Source: Arabidopsis thaliana
Lineage: Eukaryota > Streptophyta > Magnoliopsida > Brassicales > Brassicaceae
DNA length: 64,000 nucleotides
Direction: 5' to 3'
NCBI RefSeq assembly: GCF_000001735.4
Contig: NC_003074.8
Coordinates: 22,327,261-22,391,260 of the forward strand
Shown: piece by piece, positions 35,208-48,117 of the stretch
How positions within the stretch are numbered: the stretch's first letter is position 1
Layout: every line of letters begins with the position of its first letter
Program-made: the position numbers and the translations under genes
Notes under the pieces: model-generated
The model's input: the letters and a program-made list of their open reading frames with translations, nothing else
Database searches by the model: none
Told to the model about the DNA's origin: nothing

Positions 35208-37670
35208 TTTTGTTTCCTTAAATTAGCAGAAGACAGACGGAGAATATGAAGGAGAGGAAGAGTTGGAAGAGAATGAGAGAGAGAGAGAGATAAACAAAAT
35301 AAAAAAGGGAAGAATTGATTCTATAAAGAAGGAGAAAAAAAGATATATAAATTGGTTATGGAAAACTTATTATATTCGCAAGTCGGTCCATAAATAATAA
35401 TAATATTTAAAAAACCAAGAAATATGTTAAATAAATAATAAAAAAGTATAATAGCGTAATAAGGCAGGTAGAGACCGCAGGTTGCTTTGCAGTCGTTTTC
35501 AGTTGGAGCTTGGGAGGTGGAGAAACAAAGAACCTTAAATTATAAAAATCGACTATTTGTAAATGACTATTTTGCCCTTGTTTTTTTGTTTGGGATGTTA
35601 CTTTCGTAGCTTTTTTCTGTCTTTTTTAGGAATTTGAGAAAGAGAGAAACTTGTGGGATGCATATCTTTGACTTTATCTCCGTTGAGAGCGTGATAGACA
35701 CTCCCGTTTGGTTAGAAGGCTCATAATTTTACAAATAGCATTTTCTTCTAACTAATTATACAATTTTTAAATAAAAAATTTGTTGTATTTGGTGAAAGAA
35801 ACTCTGATCTCTTCGTGAAAATAAACTGCTTCAAATGATTTGTATAATTATGGTTAAAACAAAAAGAATTGTTTAGTTAAAACTTGAAAACACGAGCATT
35901 TAGAAATCTAATGGTTTCAGACTTTCAGTCTCCTAATGAAAAAAACAAATTGTCTGAGTCCCCTAGATTGAGAATTTATTATGATCACTGTTTATTTGCA
36001 CGATGATCTTGACACAATAACCTGTTTAGTTATTTACTTTAACATCCCAAAAATTATGTTTTATCCACTATGAAAGAAAGTTTCAAAATGTTTTTATTTC
36101 ATGTTTATAAAGAGATCCACTTTTATGAATCCATCCATATCTAATCTACACCTATGCGCTTACACGATAATGAATTTAAAGTGAGACTAGTCAACTCATT
36201 CAACTTCTCGTGCGCCACATTAATTTCTTAAATAGACTTTTATCGAATCCTAAGTCTTTAGTTCGTTCCTTCGTTCGTTCGAATACTTTTTATATCATAG
36301 CCTATAGGTCTAGAAAATAAATGTGACTGATGAAACTTCTTAGCAAATATAGCATGGAAATTAATGTATTCACATGACCAATATCAAAGAAAAAATGGTC
36401 GCCCATGACCAAATAAAACTAATCATGTACGAATTACATCACGTACCATTTCCAGAACACTCTAATTGTATTAAATAAAATCTGTAGTGTATCTATGTGA
36501 CATACTATTGTGCCACTAAAACCGTGTGCCATGAATTATATATGCCGTGAAAACTTACTTATTTAGGCGTGTATAAATGTGATTGGTTATGTATTTTTGG
36601 AGAACTAGATAAGATTAATCACACTGACTTATATATATATATATACACACGGTGGTATTTTAGTGTAAATCGACAAAGTGGAGCCCATTGTTTTTTTTTT
36701 TTCTTGGGTGTATATTTACATTGGGAAAAAATGTAAGTTTTATGGTAACACATATTTGTAGAAAAGAATAGCCAATTCGAGAATCATGCTATAATAATGC
36801 CAGTCAACTCTGACAACATTTCTTCCCAATATGTTTGCCAATTCACGCGACAAAACAAGAACACATCTAACGTGTTTGTACAAGAAGAAAATATCATAAA
36901 CCTTTCAGACGTAGATTTTTTTCACTGGTTTTATTCATGTCTTAGTTTAGTTTACTTAGTTCATATCCAAAGAGATAGTAAATGTAATCTTACTAACAAG
37001 AACTTAGTTCATATCCAAAGAGATAGTAAATGTAATCTTACTAGCTAGTTAAAGTTAATGATCTAGTCTATCTAATTTAAAAAACGAAATGTACGGATAT
37101 GTAGCAAGAATTCATTTATTCAAAAACGAACGATCGATGTTCATTTCATGAAATTGTCATGACATTTTAAAAGAGGATACACGACTCAGAAGAAAACATA
37201 TACTATATACTATCTTCATTCTTTTAATAGAGCCAGCGAAATGAGTCACTTTCAACTGTTCAATTATATACAACAGTAATTTTGGTGAATATTGAATTGT
37301 AAAGTGTATGTATACACAACACATGTATCGTATGTAGTATTGCAGATGTAGATGAAGATATATATACATTGAATAATAAAGGGAAAGTAGGGAAAATTCA
37401 TAAACCTTCGTAAGAGGCTATGTATGTGAATGTGAGAGGCAGGCCATATATGTGGATAATTTAGAAAATGGACACAAGAGAAGAGACTCTGTTCCATGCA
37501 TCGTAATATCTTCCATGCGTTCCTGTTATTACCTTTAAGGGGACCATTTCTCTGAACACCTTTTCTGTCCATTAATCTACACCTTACACGTGTCTGAATC
37601 GAAATATCTCAGCTTTAGCGTTGTGTTAACGGCAAGTTCACTAGAAGTCACAGCGCGTGTGACCTACTCT
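35208..37670. other. AT-rich gene-free stretch
   Basis: Apart from the first ~150 bp (promoter and leader of the zinc-binding gene) I see no gene. It carries a 48-bp tandem repeat (36954-37043) and TA tracts near 36633-36645. The reading frames in it are short and without recognisable motifs. Confidence 0.5.
36954..37043. repeat. 48-bp tandem repeat, almost two copies
   Basis: The segment that starts acttagttcatatccaaag at 36954 recurs at 37002 with no difference I can see over about 42 bp. It is probably a recent slippage or unequal exchange. Confidence 0.9.
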
Positions 37671-39617
37671 CACTATAAGAAGATAGACTATTTCCGACGG
37701 ACGAAATCGTCGGAATAACATTGGAAACAAACGTATTCGACGAATTTTCGACGATATTGATTGGTCGATTCTATCTCGTCGGAAATCTGAATGTCGTCGC
37801 AAACGTGTTACAAATTCTCGACGGGTTTCCGACGAGGTATTTTCCAACAATTTCTCTACGCTTTTCTGACGATAACATTGGTTGCGAAACCGGTTGGAAA
37901 CTAGTCGAAAATGATCGTCGGATCCTCGTCGAAAATAGTTTCCGACTATTTTCTAACGAATATTGTTGTCAAGCATTGCATCAAAACGTTGTTGAAAATC
38001 GGTCGGTATCTTCTTCGACGGTTTCCCGATGACGTTATTCCCGATGGATTCCCGACGAAGTATTTCCGACGGGATACACTTAAAATTTTTCATATTTTCA
38101 ATTAGTATGACGATAAAAGGTGATTTAAAATCCAGAAGTTGTAAAAGGTAAAAATAGCTAGTAAACTAAAACTGTTGATTGAACTTTTGATTAAAATATG
38201 AGTAATATAACAAAAAATTAATCATGTTGAAGAAATACATGTTTTTTATTCTTCTAAAAAAAAGTCACACAACTTGTTACAATTTTTAAAATAATAAACT
38301 TCAAGTTACTTTTTTTGCAATATCTAATGCAACATATAATTCACATTTAGTGATAACCGTATAGAACGTTTGTTCCTCATTCTAAATTGAAGATTTCGTT
38401 GAACCAAGTTCCAACCAGCAGCTTCTCTGCCCAACATCGTTCATCTCTATTCTGCCACCAAATAAGAGAAATCTCAATTGTTAACCAAATGTACCAAGCC
38501 TTTGACCAAAAAAAAAAAACCAAGTGTATCAAGCTTAGTTGTTAAAGAAGTATATGAATTACACTTTTAAAGTAAAGCTACAGATTGAAGAAGTTGTTAC
38601 CTCGAAGAAGAAAAAATAAAGAATTATTTAGGCACTTATGCTAAATGGCATATGCTAAATGCCAATGTCTCTTCTTAGATGTTGTATACATAGCGAACTC
38701 CAATAGTGATTGAATGAGTTTTTGGATTTGAGAAAGAGAGTCAGCACAAGTGAGAAGAAGATAGTGAGTTCGTCAAGGGAGAGAAAAAGCAATTTCGAGT
38801 CTTTTAAAGATGCAGATGAAGCAGTTAGATGAAAATCGTGGAGTAGAAACGGTGAAGATAGGAGATCGTGGAGAAGAACAAATATTCTGGTGTCAAATGA
38901 TGTGGCAAAATATGATTTGTTATTTTACCTTTGAATTTTTTTCATCTTCGTTAATTTCCTTACTTTTCTGATAAACTTGCCATATGTCAAAATTTGATTG
39001 CACATTTTTGTATAACGATCTCAAATTTCTTTTACAGATTTTATGTTAATTATTTAAATTAGAAAAAATCTATGTGGCAAATTTTGATTGGTCACATGAT
39101 TTGTGAATCAAATTTGTGAATGATGGTAGAAGAATATAAAGATGAGAATTATCAATGTTACCAATTATCAATGGTAGAAGAATATAAAGATGAGAATCAA
39201 ATCAGTGACGGATTTCCGACGGACTTTTGAATATATATATATTTTTTTTAAAACTAAACGCACGGCTATTTGACCGGGCAACTATTTAACCGGCGGCTAC
39301 TTGATCGAGTGTATTTTGTTGGAATTCCGTCGGAAAAGTGCAGCATATTCTGACGAATATTCGAGGGGTCAAAACGGATATATTTTGGTCGGAAAATTGT
39401 CGAAATATTTGGTCGGATTTAATTTGGTCGGAATTTCGTTGGAAATAACTGAAGAATTTTCAATCATTTAGAATTCGTCGAAAAATTTCGACAATATTTT
39501 GACGGGAAACATGTCGTCAGAAATCCGTCAAAATATCATTACAAAACCGTCGAAAATTTCCGACCGTTTATTTACCGTCGAAAAAGTTGTCGAAAAAGAC
39601 TTTGTTCTCTTGTAGTG
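37671..39617. mobile_element. Non-autonomous CACTA (En/Spm-type) DNA transposon
   Basis: The element starts CACTATAAGA and ends TCTTGTAGTG, which are imperfect inverted repeats with the diagnostic CACTA end. It is flanked on both sides by TCT (37668-37670 and 39618-39620), the 3-bp target duplication this superfamily makes. Both subterminal regions (37690-38075 and 39205-39600) are packed with copies of a CGTCGGAA / TTCCGACG motif in both directions, as expected of the binding sites for TnpA-like proteins. The middle encodes no transposase, so the element depends on one made elsewhere. It also holds a short internal duplication (tggtagaagaatataaagat at about 39123 and 39172). Length is 1,947 bp. 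Confidence 0.9.
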
Positions 39618-42600
39618 TCTCTTCGTGGCTCGAATCGGCGATGAAATGGGTCCGGCCAAATAGTAGCGACCGTTCACCCGATTCTTTGTGGGAGTGGGAC
39701 TCACATCCACCTGTCACCATCTCCCTCAGTAAGCAATTGACACCATCAATTCTTCTGTCTTCGATAGATATTCGAGGAAAAAATCTCAGAAAAATCTAAA
39801 ATTGATTAATCAACCTTAACGTACAAAAAAATTGATTTGATTAATCATAAATTAACCTGCAGAGTATTATTGGGTTGTCCCGTAATAAAAGTTGATTCAG
39901 TAAAAAGTTGTATTTTAGCAAAAACAAAGAAAAATTCGTGAATGATGTTATGGAGTATCAATGTATGCGTTATGAACATGGACTGTTACTTTTATTTGAT
40001 GTACGATCGAATATACGGCGTTGTCATCTGTTACATACTGTACTTACGTCCATAATGGATAGATCTTTTCTAAATGGGCTTATGATTTAGATATGACGGC
40101 CCAATTCAAAATTTTGGCTTTGCCGGATATTTCCAACGCACATCAACTCACCATTCCAAAAGGCTACTAGCTTATACGACGCCGTTTGTGTTTTCTGTAC
40201 ATCTTATGTCCGACACATGTTCTGTGCTTAACAATGTCCCCCAAGTGGTCGTCGTTGTCGCATTCAATGGAGGTTGGGCCCCACGGCCCATAATTATATT
40301 CACAATACAAACAGAAGCCCATTTCACATCACCTTCTCGCTATCTTGTTGTCTTCAAAACTGTTGAACTTGACGTGGAAACAAACGAAACCGAAAAAGCT
40401 TGCGTGGCTAAATCATTGACGTGTACTTTTAGTACTTCACTGGGGCAAGTCTTCCGCTGCAGATTCCAAATATTCAATGAAATACATTCGTTCTAACTGG
40501 TTTTACTACTAAATTCTATGCTTTGAAATAAATCTAGTTTACACCACAATGGTTTTATTTCACGGACGTCAATAAAAGTCGTGGAATCAATCTTTTATTT
40601 TGTGTTTACTACAACATAATCAGATTTTTTGTTTCGTTTTGTTCTGGAACGGTTCTAAGCAAAGAATACATAATCAGATTCTTATTACTCCGATGAATTC
40701 AAAAAGTAATATGTAGCCATTTATGTTATAGCACAGGAACGAAATAGATTATTGAAAAAAAAAAATAGATTACTGAAATGATTCAAATATATAACAATTA
40801 CAACAGACTGATCCATTTAATCTATTCATATTACAGTATCACAACTTCACTGTCATGTTGCAGCATACGTTTTTAACAAGTACTGTTGTTTTATTTTTTG
40901 ACAATCAATAAGTACTGTTGTTTAAAATTGTTATCTTTTGCATTACTGATTAGCTCTTATATTGATCGGATTCGGCTCATATCTCTAGGTAATGTTTTTT
41001 TTTGCTTTTTAAAAACCACTAACTATATACTGTCGTCGGTTAAAATTCTGCATAAGACGTATAAAATGGCATAGAAAACGAAAATTAACCACAAAACATG
41101 AATATCTCAATAGTCAATACACAACTCAATTCACATTATTAAAAAAAAAAAAAAGGGGGAGACAAGAAGGACAGAGGATGAGCATAAGGTCATCATTTTT
41201 GCATGTTATTCGTCAGAAGGATAACATTATCTCAATTAGATTAATATTTATTTACTTAATTAAGAGGTGATTAAGTGGTGAATAAAGTACATACTCTAGC
41301 TAGTGAGTTAACAAACATATTATTAAAACATAAATTTGTCATTATGGGCACATGAGGTCGCACGTGTTTGCTTTGGGATCACCGCCGTCACGTGATTCAA
41401 GAAAGCCGAACTAGGAATTTGTTGGAGTGAAGCACGATGATAATATTCGTAGGTACGTATATCATCAAAATGAATGAATAATTAGAATCAGAGATTCTTC
41501 TTATCTCAGAGGACGAATAAAAGTAAGTGGAACCACTACCACTACGAAATCGAAAAAGAGAGACGCTTGGGGTGAAGATAATCGCACCGTACGTAGATGT
41601 ACTTACTATGTATGATACATACGATACGAATATTATCATCGTGCTTCATCACTTCAACAAATGTTTTCTCGCAGAAGAGACTGAACCATGACAGGCTGGG
41701 TCCACTAAGCATTGTCACATTCTCCCTACACTCGTTTTTCTCGCTCGTCTTTCTTGTTTTCAATATTTCACATAATTTAGATATTTTTGAATTAAGTTTG
41801 AATTTCTTTTTCATAAATCATATCTCTTCATTAAAGAGAAATCTATTTTTTTATGATTAGTTTCTTTACAATTGTGTTTCTTTGTGGTCAGCTAGGAATT
41901 CTGTTTGGTCAACTTATTGGCTGGATACTTACCGACTTACATAATTGCCTACTGGTTCTTTTAGAGACGTTTGAATAAAACAATACGATAAAATAGAGTT
42001 GCCTAGTGGTTAAGTGTGTATGCAATTGTGAGACACCCATAATTCAAAACTTCAAATTCATGGCAACAGAATAAGTAAGCTCGGACAGAAATGACAACAA
42101 ATACTATACAAAATTTACGATGTAACTTTTTCCTACTACTTGTGATTAACTTTTAAAAGTTTTGCAAATAAAGGACACCAAAAAAAATGTTTTACAACGA
42201 AAAAATAATCATATATGGGTCTACGAAAGTGAACCTTCTGAATGAGACAGAAGTTGCCAGCTGGAAAAACTTTTGTCGGTAGTAAACTAAAAATTAAATT
42301 GAATAAAAATAATTTATCTCCGTAGCTTTTCCTCTAGTTTCGTGCCATCTTGGTTTAGAAGTTAATGTCCACTGCAGTCGGACTCTCAAGTATGAGTCAT
42401 ATAGTAAACGAATAAACGATATTCAGAAATGTTGCGACTATTATAGGAAAATATATCACGTCATCTTACGATTACGATTACATTTGTTTGTAGTAACTAA
42501 AAACCTAGTATATATAAAATCTTTCAAAGCCAATTCTCGCTTTTTTGTTTTTGTTTTTCTATTACCTTCTTCATGGCTTCGTCTTCTTTTTTTTCTTTTC

Positions 42601-42841
42601 TTTTTCCACAACTTCGTCTTCTTTTATCTTGTACTTTAACTACAACAAATCTTCTTTATCTTCGAGGAACGTGAAGATGAGAACGGTCCCCACATGCAGC
42701 CACGTGGATTTACCGATTAGTCTGTATTTTTCTCTTGTAATACTTTTACGTAGATATTATAAAAATATTTTCAGCTTCAGAACTTTTATGGATAGGCCAA
42801 TAATTATTATTGTCGGCTTCGTATCATAAATCACTAATTTA
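39618..42841. other. Gene-free stretch right of the CACTA element
   Basis: No supported gene. A CGACGCCGTTT box lies near 40178. Around 41998-42072 a tRNA/SINE-like head is possible: a ttgcctagtggttaag A-box-like stretch with a degraded B box, ending near 42180 in an A-run. The rest is AT-rich. Confidence 0.45.
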
Positions 42842-43299
42842 TAAGCCAAACAAAACTCTACTATAGAAAGAACGTTCATAGGACTATCATAAGAAGAAGT
42901 GGATTTGTTGCTTTTGGACTAGCATCATTCTTAAGGTTTATGTTAGCTTGCTAATGTTCTTAGATTTGGATTTCGAGCTTTCTTGATATCGGCTTGAACT
43001 TTATGCTTTGTATTTTTAGTGTATCTTGATTCCATTTTAGTTTCCGGAGAATTCACTGTTTCTTCCGGCTTAAGCCAAACAAAACTCTACTATAGAAAGA
43101 ACGTTCATAGGACTATCATAAGAAGAAGTGGATTTGTTGCTTTTGGACTAGCATCATTCTTAAGGTTTATGTTAGCTTGCTAATGTTCTTAGATTTGGAT
43201 TTCGAGCTTTCTTGATATCGGCTTGAACTTTATGCTTTGTATTTTTAGTGTATCTTGATTCCATTTTAGTTTCCGGAGAATTCACTGTTTCTTCCGGCT
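42842..43299. repeat. Perfect 229-bp tandem duplication
   Basis: Copy 1 is 42842-43070 and copy 2 is 43071-43299; they look identical when read side by side. The unit starts in host DNA (taagccaaacaaaactctac) and runs into the 5' part of a LINE fragment, so the duplication came after the insertion. Identity implies it is recent. Confidence 0.92.
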
Positions 43300-43418
43300 T
43301 ATGACTTTGGGGACTTTTAGTTGTCCGCTGACTTAGTTTCCTTCTTTTGGGCGTTTGGTTTCTTGTAAGGTTCCATCTCAAGTTCTAATAAAATTTCTAG
43401 TGACAAAAAAAAGAAAAA
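42877..43418 (+). mobile_element. 5'-truncated LINE-like retroposon (3' tail)
   Basis: It ends in tagtgacaaaaaaaagaaaaaa and is bounded by a 12-bp direct repeat agaaagaacgtt (42865-42876 and 43419-43430), the target duplication of an L1-type insertion. The tail resembles that of the fragment at 50328-51055 (ggtttc, then ttgggc, then ggttcca, ending tagtgacaaaa). Only 3' untranslated sequence is present, with no open frame for reverse transcriptase. The 5' part has since been tandemly duplicated together with flanking DNA. Confidence 0.75.
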
Positions 43419-43430
43419 AGAAAGAACGTT

Positions 43431-46087
43431 TGTGGAACAGACCAAACACTTCAACACGTTGCGCCACGCTATTCTGCGAACCTTCAATCAGTTTATATAC
43501 AATTTTGTTATTTTATGAATTATGATGATATATGTGACTTAATGTATTATTTTGTATTAAATTTTAACAAATTCATGTATTGCAGTTGTAAAAGAGAAAA
43601 GAAAAAGGAGTCACTGTTCTCACATCAAAGCCCTGCAGAGATATTTCTGTGTACTCTTTAAAACTGATGCCTCCATCCAAAGTACAATATTGGAATATGT
43701 TTTTACTGCATATACACGCAATGTATTTACCTAAATTCTAATTCAATTGTACCTTGTAATTAGATGGTTAAGACATAAGAAATCAGATACATCTGCCCGA
43801 ATTAGAGCCTTATGATGATTGGCGGTGCCACATAAAAATTGAACACAAGATAGTGATGCATATGAATGTTTATATTTTAGCCGAATATGAACACAATGTT
43901 CGCAACAATTGGTTCCCCATTCTTTATATCATATGCATGTGCCGTGCGTGTTTGTACATATATGAGTAGTTTCTGTATAGTTGAAAAACTGAATAAATTA
44001 ATGAAGGAGCAATGCATGAAAGAGACATAAGAAGATAAATGATAGGGAAAAAATATGTATATATAAACCTAAAAAGAGGGCCATAGGAATTTATAGAACC
44101 AAAGTGCAATGCACTTCGGATCGTCGGTCGACTCATCTCCTTCATTGTCTCCATCCATTTTCCCATTCCCCACTACATTTTTATAGTTATCTCTTCAATG
44201 TTTAAAATAATATGTCAAAACAACTCTTTATCAAAACTAAATTTTCGTTACTTCTGGTAGTAAGGATATTTCTAAACGTTATCACATTAGTTATTAATCA
44301 AACCTGTGAAAGACATGCTAGGTTACTGAAGAATGATATTAGATACTTGTGTACACTCTATTCTACAACGATCGAAGCTAGTCCCACTTCTGTGTCTCTT
44401 TCTTTTTCTGTAAGTGTGATTGCAAAATGCGAAATATTCATGTAAGCACAAGAAACAAGATAGTTATACATTCGCATCACTTTGTATTAATAAATTGTTG
44501 AGCCAATTTTGTTCTCTATTTCCTTGTTTTGGTCATGTTGAAATTCAACTCTATGATTGATTACACATTCCGGAGAATATTATTTTATTTTCTTTGAACA
44601 AGAAAACATAAAAAAAAAAAAAAACTCAACGGGATACTAAATGATCCAACTCACAAATTTCAACAAAATTAAGAAAAAAAATCGGAAAACCTTTTTAGGA
44701 GATGGCAGAAGAATTTAATTAACAAAAGGGAGAGAGGCTTATTGAAAAAAATAAAATTAGTAACCTTGCATTTATTTAATTTCCCCTTCATTACTTGTTT
44801 AAATTAATAAAACTATAGACTATGATCTATAATGAGTTTATTGCAAATAAGGCATTTGTCTTAGATATATATTTTATTTTAGGCACTTTTGAAATGATCT
44901 TTAGATTTAGGCACTTCTTTCCTGGGGAAAGTCGTTTTTACCCTTACAGAGAGATGATGTTGTTCTTTCTTTGTTGATGAACTTTTACGTTTTACACTAG
45001 AAATCAAAAATACTTGCGACCAACACCAACAACTTTGGAGTCATTGATTACAGAGTGATGTCAGCGACGATTGGAAATTCAGACGACTAACAATCGGTCC
45101 TCATGAGATGTGAATGCGATCTAGATTTTTAACATCCCACATTTTGAGATCTGGAAAAAAAAAACAAGAAACAAAAAAGTCCCACGATTTAGTATTACGA
45201 TTTGCACGTTTTTTTGTTCAGTGATTTTTGTGCAGGTTAAGGAATTCAAGAAGTGATTGATACTTTGTTGATTGCTCAATTGATGTTCATAATCATGTCT
45301 ACAAGTACATTGATTTTTGTTCATGTTAATGGTGTTTGATGATAATGAGGATGGTTGTAGTGTTGTGTTATTGTGTGTATGTAAGAATTGCATACTCTAT
45401 ATTTGACGGTTTGGGTTTACAAGTCTAATTCTAGGGTATAGCGTTTACCATTGACGCCGTTCGTTACCCCTCGTTGTCAAAGCCGTGAACCACCACCAAA
45501 TCTTTGTGCTATCGTCAAAGCTTCATGCCTACCGTCGAAGCTGCAAGTCCACTATCTAAGCCATATATCTTTGGATGTCAAAAGAAACTTAAAATTGAAT
45601 CAGAGATGGGGATACAATTTTTAGAAGATAAACACATTCTTTTCACCTCATTCTCAACTCCAGTTCATAGTTTAAGGGCAAAAATGTCCGTAACAATAAA
45701 AATTGAAGTATTATATGCTTTTACTGTTTAGAGTGTCTGTTTTGAAAGAAATGTTTTCAAAATGCTTGTTTAGAATATAAGCTCGATCTATAATATATGC
45801 GTTTTTAAAAAAAGACTAGTATATGCATTATGTAATTCATGGTTAATTAATCCTCTGGTAAGTAAATTAAATAGCACATGCATGTTCAAAGAAAAATGTA
45901 GACAAATATATTAAAGTGGATAAATAAATAGAAAAAAAGGGAGTGGTCAGGTCAGTCTCGGTGCATGCTAACTCTATGCACGTTCTCATCTTCGTCTCTT
46001 TCCTCACTTACACTAATTCTCTCTCTCTATATTAAACCTCTGAACCAGTGACCACATACATACTCAGTAAGCGAGTCCGAGTCAACA
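43431..46087. other. Gene-free stretch upstream of GATA4
   Basis: AT-rich DNA with no supported gene. Around 45450-45545 three related cgtcaaagc/cgtcgaagc stretches recur within about 80 bp, without coding sense. The last 100 bp (ctctctctatattaaacc near 46021) are the GATA4 core promoter and leader. Confidence 0.45.
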
Positions 46088-46887
46088 ATGGACGTCTACG
46101 GCATGTCTTCACCGGACTTGCTTCGTATCGACGACCTTCTCGATTTCTCCAACGACGAAATCTTCTCTTCCTCTTCCACCGTCACTTCCTCCGCCGCTTC
46201 CTCCGCCGCTTCTTCCGAAAACCCTTTCAGCTTTCCTTCTTCCACCTACACTTCTCCTACTCTCCTCACCGACTTCACTCACGATCTCTGCGTTCCCGTA
46301 CGTTTTCAAATTTCAATTTACCCTAATTTTGATTTTGATTTTGAATTTCTAAGTTCTGATTTTGAGTTTTGCAGAGTGACGACGCAGCTCATCTCGAATG
46401 GTTATCGCGATTCGTTGACGATTCATTCTCCGATTTCCCAGCAAATCCTTTAACCATGACCGTTAGACCCGAGATTTCATTCACCGGAAAACCTAGAAGT
46501 CGCCGATCAAGAGCACCAGCACCTTCCGTAGCTGGAACTTGGGCTCCGATGTCTGAATCAGAGCTTTGTCACTCCGTCGCTAAACCTAAACCGAAGAAAG
46601 TCTACAACGCTGAATCGGTTACGGCGGATGGAGCGAGGCGGTGCACGCACTGTGCCTCGGAGAAAACGCCACAGTGGAGAACTGGACCGCTTGGACCTAA
46701 AACACTTTGTAACGCTTGTGGAGTTCGTTACAAATCAGGGAGGCTTGTACCGGAATACAGACCGGCGTCGAGTCCGACGTTTGTATTGACTCAGCATTCG
46801 AACTCTCATCGGAAAGTTATGGAGCTCCGGCGACAGAAGGAACAACAAGAATCTTGCGTTCGAATTCCGCCGTTTCAGCCGCAGTAA
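46088..46887 (+). CDS. GATA4: GATA4 transcription factor
   Basis: Exons 46088-46297 and 46375-46887 join to 240 residues. A single type-IV GATA zinc finger lies at about residues 160-185 (CTHCASEKTPQWRT through LCNAC), with two Cys pairs 18 residues apart as in plant GATA subfamily I. It is followed by the basic tail GVRYKSGRLVPEYRPA that contacts DNA. The N-terminal half is acidic and Ser-rich (LLDFSNDEIFSSSS, FVDDSFSDF), fitting an activation region. A basic SRRSRAP stretch before the finger may help nuclear import. GATA factors bind WGATAR sites in light- and nitrogen-related promoters. The single intron separates the acidic start from the rest, as in related GATA genes. Gene order and sequence point to At3g60530. 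Confidence 0.93.
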
Positions 46888-47871
46888 ATTTGGGGGTTTT
46901 CTTTTCAAGGGTTTTTGTGATTTGGTGACGTGTCGTAATCTTAACGGTGATGATCACGTGACCGACGGGAGGGGTTAAGGACTTAATTATCAGTATTAGT
47001 TTAAAGTTTGCAAATCTCTGCTAATTAATTTGTTGGTAATTTCTATTGATTTTTTTCTTGCTTTTGTTTATTGGTCTCACGGCTCTCCTTAAAGTTATAT
47101 CATTAAATGATTTCATTGGCGGCATTTAATTTTCCTCTTTTCAGATATAAAAGCTTCTCAACCACCATGGACTCTGCTTTTTGTGACTTATGATGTTATA
47201 TCACACATGACAATGCTGGTTAATCTTCATACATACATCATACATGTTACATGCTTGAGAATTTGAGTTTTTGGCATTTCACGAGGCAATTCAGTTTACT
47301 ACTTTCTTAAAAAATAGTAACCTAAGCCATACCAAACCTAACTCTCTCTGGTTTAGGCTATTCAAATCTAACAATTTTTCGCTTTATTCCATCTGAACCA
47401 AAAATTACCAATACTCTTATACAAAGTGCTTAAACCTCTTATAAATAAACTAAACTGGTTAGGCGGTAACACCGAAACAGAACAAACAAATGATCTGAAA
47501 ATTGAACCATAATGTGGTGTATAGTGTCACCGTTATTCAAATCCAGAACCCCGACAGACCGAATCCTAATAGAAACCAAAGCAAGGTCTTAACATTAAGA
47601 TATCGAACCAGAAATACCATACAAAACTAATCTAATTTGGTTAATTTTCCGCTTAAACTATCAACTAAACCAAGCCAAGAAAAAAGAGGATCAAATATAT
47701 GTATAAAGAAAGACAAAAATTCAAATATCAAGAAACTGCAAAAATGTTGAGGTCAATTGAGACTACTCAAGAAAACAACAACAAAACTCAAAACATGAAT
47801 GAAACTACTATACTGACAAAATTCTAAACAGTGAAAAAGGGTACGATGACATTGCTCTGTATGTATCGTCT
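46888..47871. other. Intergenic between convergent GATA4 and SEC61 beta
   Basis: Two 3' ends face each other. From 47340 to 47700 the sequence is full of aacc/ggtt words (aaccg, aaccaa), a simple pattern often seen in old plant repeats. No gene seen. Confidence 0.5.
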
Positions 47872-48117
47872 TCATTTGCTCTTGACAAAATAGAGCTTAC
47901 CCATGACATGAAGAACAGCTACAAAAGCAATGAAACCAATGCTCATGATAAGAACAACATTTGGAGATATCTTGAGACCAGGCGCGTCGTCTGTGTAGAA
48001 CTGAAGCATTGTTCCAGCTCCACCACCGGCGCTGCTGCTGCCACCAGCAGGCTTCCTCCTCCTCATGCTTGCAGTTGCAGCTGCACTTCCTCTCTGTGGA
48101 GCTCCACCACCAACCAT
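47872..48117 (-). CDS. Protein transport protein SEC61 subunit beta
   Basis: An 81-residue tail-anchored protein encoded in one exon. The N-terminal half is Gly/Ala/Ser-rich with a basic patch ([13 protein letters not shown]) and the conserved stretch [16 protein letters not shown]. This is followed by one membrane helix (about residues 53-72: [19 protein letters not shown]) and a short lumenal end. Sec61 beta is the small non-essential subunit of the ER translocon, binding alpha and gamma. The length and the YTDDAPGLK signature are typical. A 5' untranslated intron is likely: a GT donor just after ccgaatcag (about 48567, minus strand) and an acceptor in gacttag near 48142. An ER-stress element lies upstream (separate entry). 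Gene order suggests At3g60540. Confidence 0.92.
   Translation of the reverse strand: MVGGGAPQRGSAAATASMRRRKPAGGSSSAGGGAGTMLQFYTDDAPGLKISPNVVLIMSIGFIAFVAVLHVMGKLYFVKSK

Noticed and set aside
43172-43381. 69-residue Lys/Arg-rich minus-strand frame
   Set aside because: Lies antisense within the LINE tail and its duplicated part; composition only.
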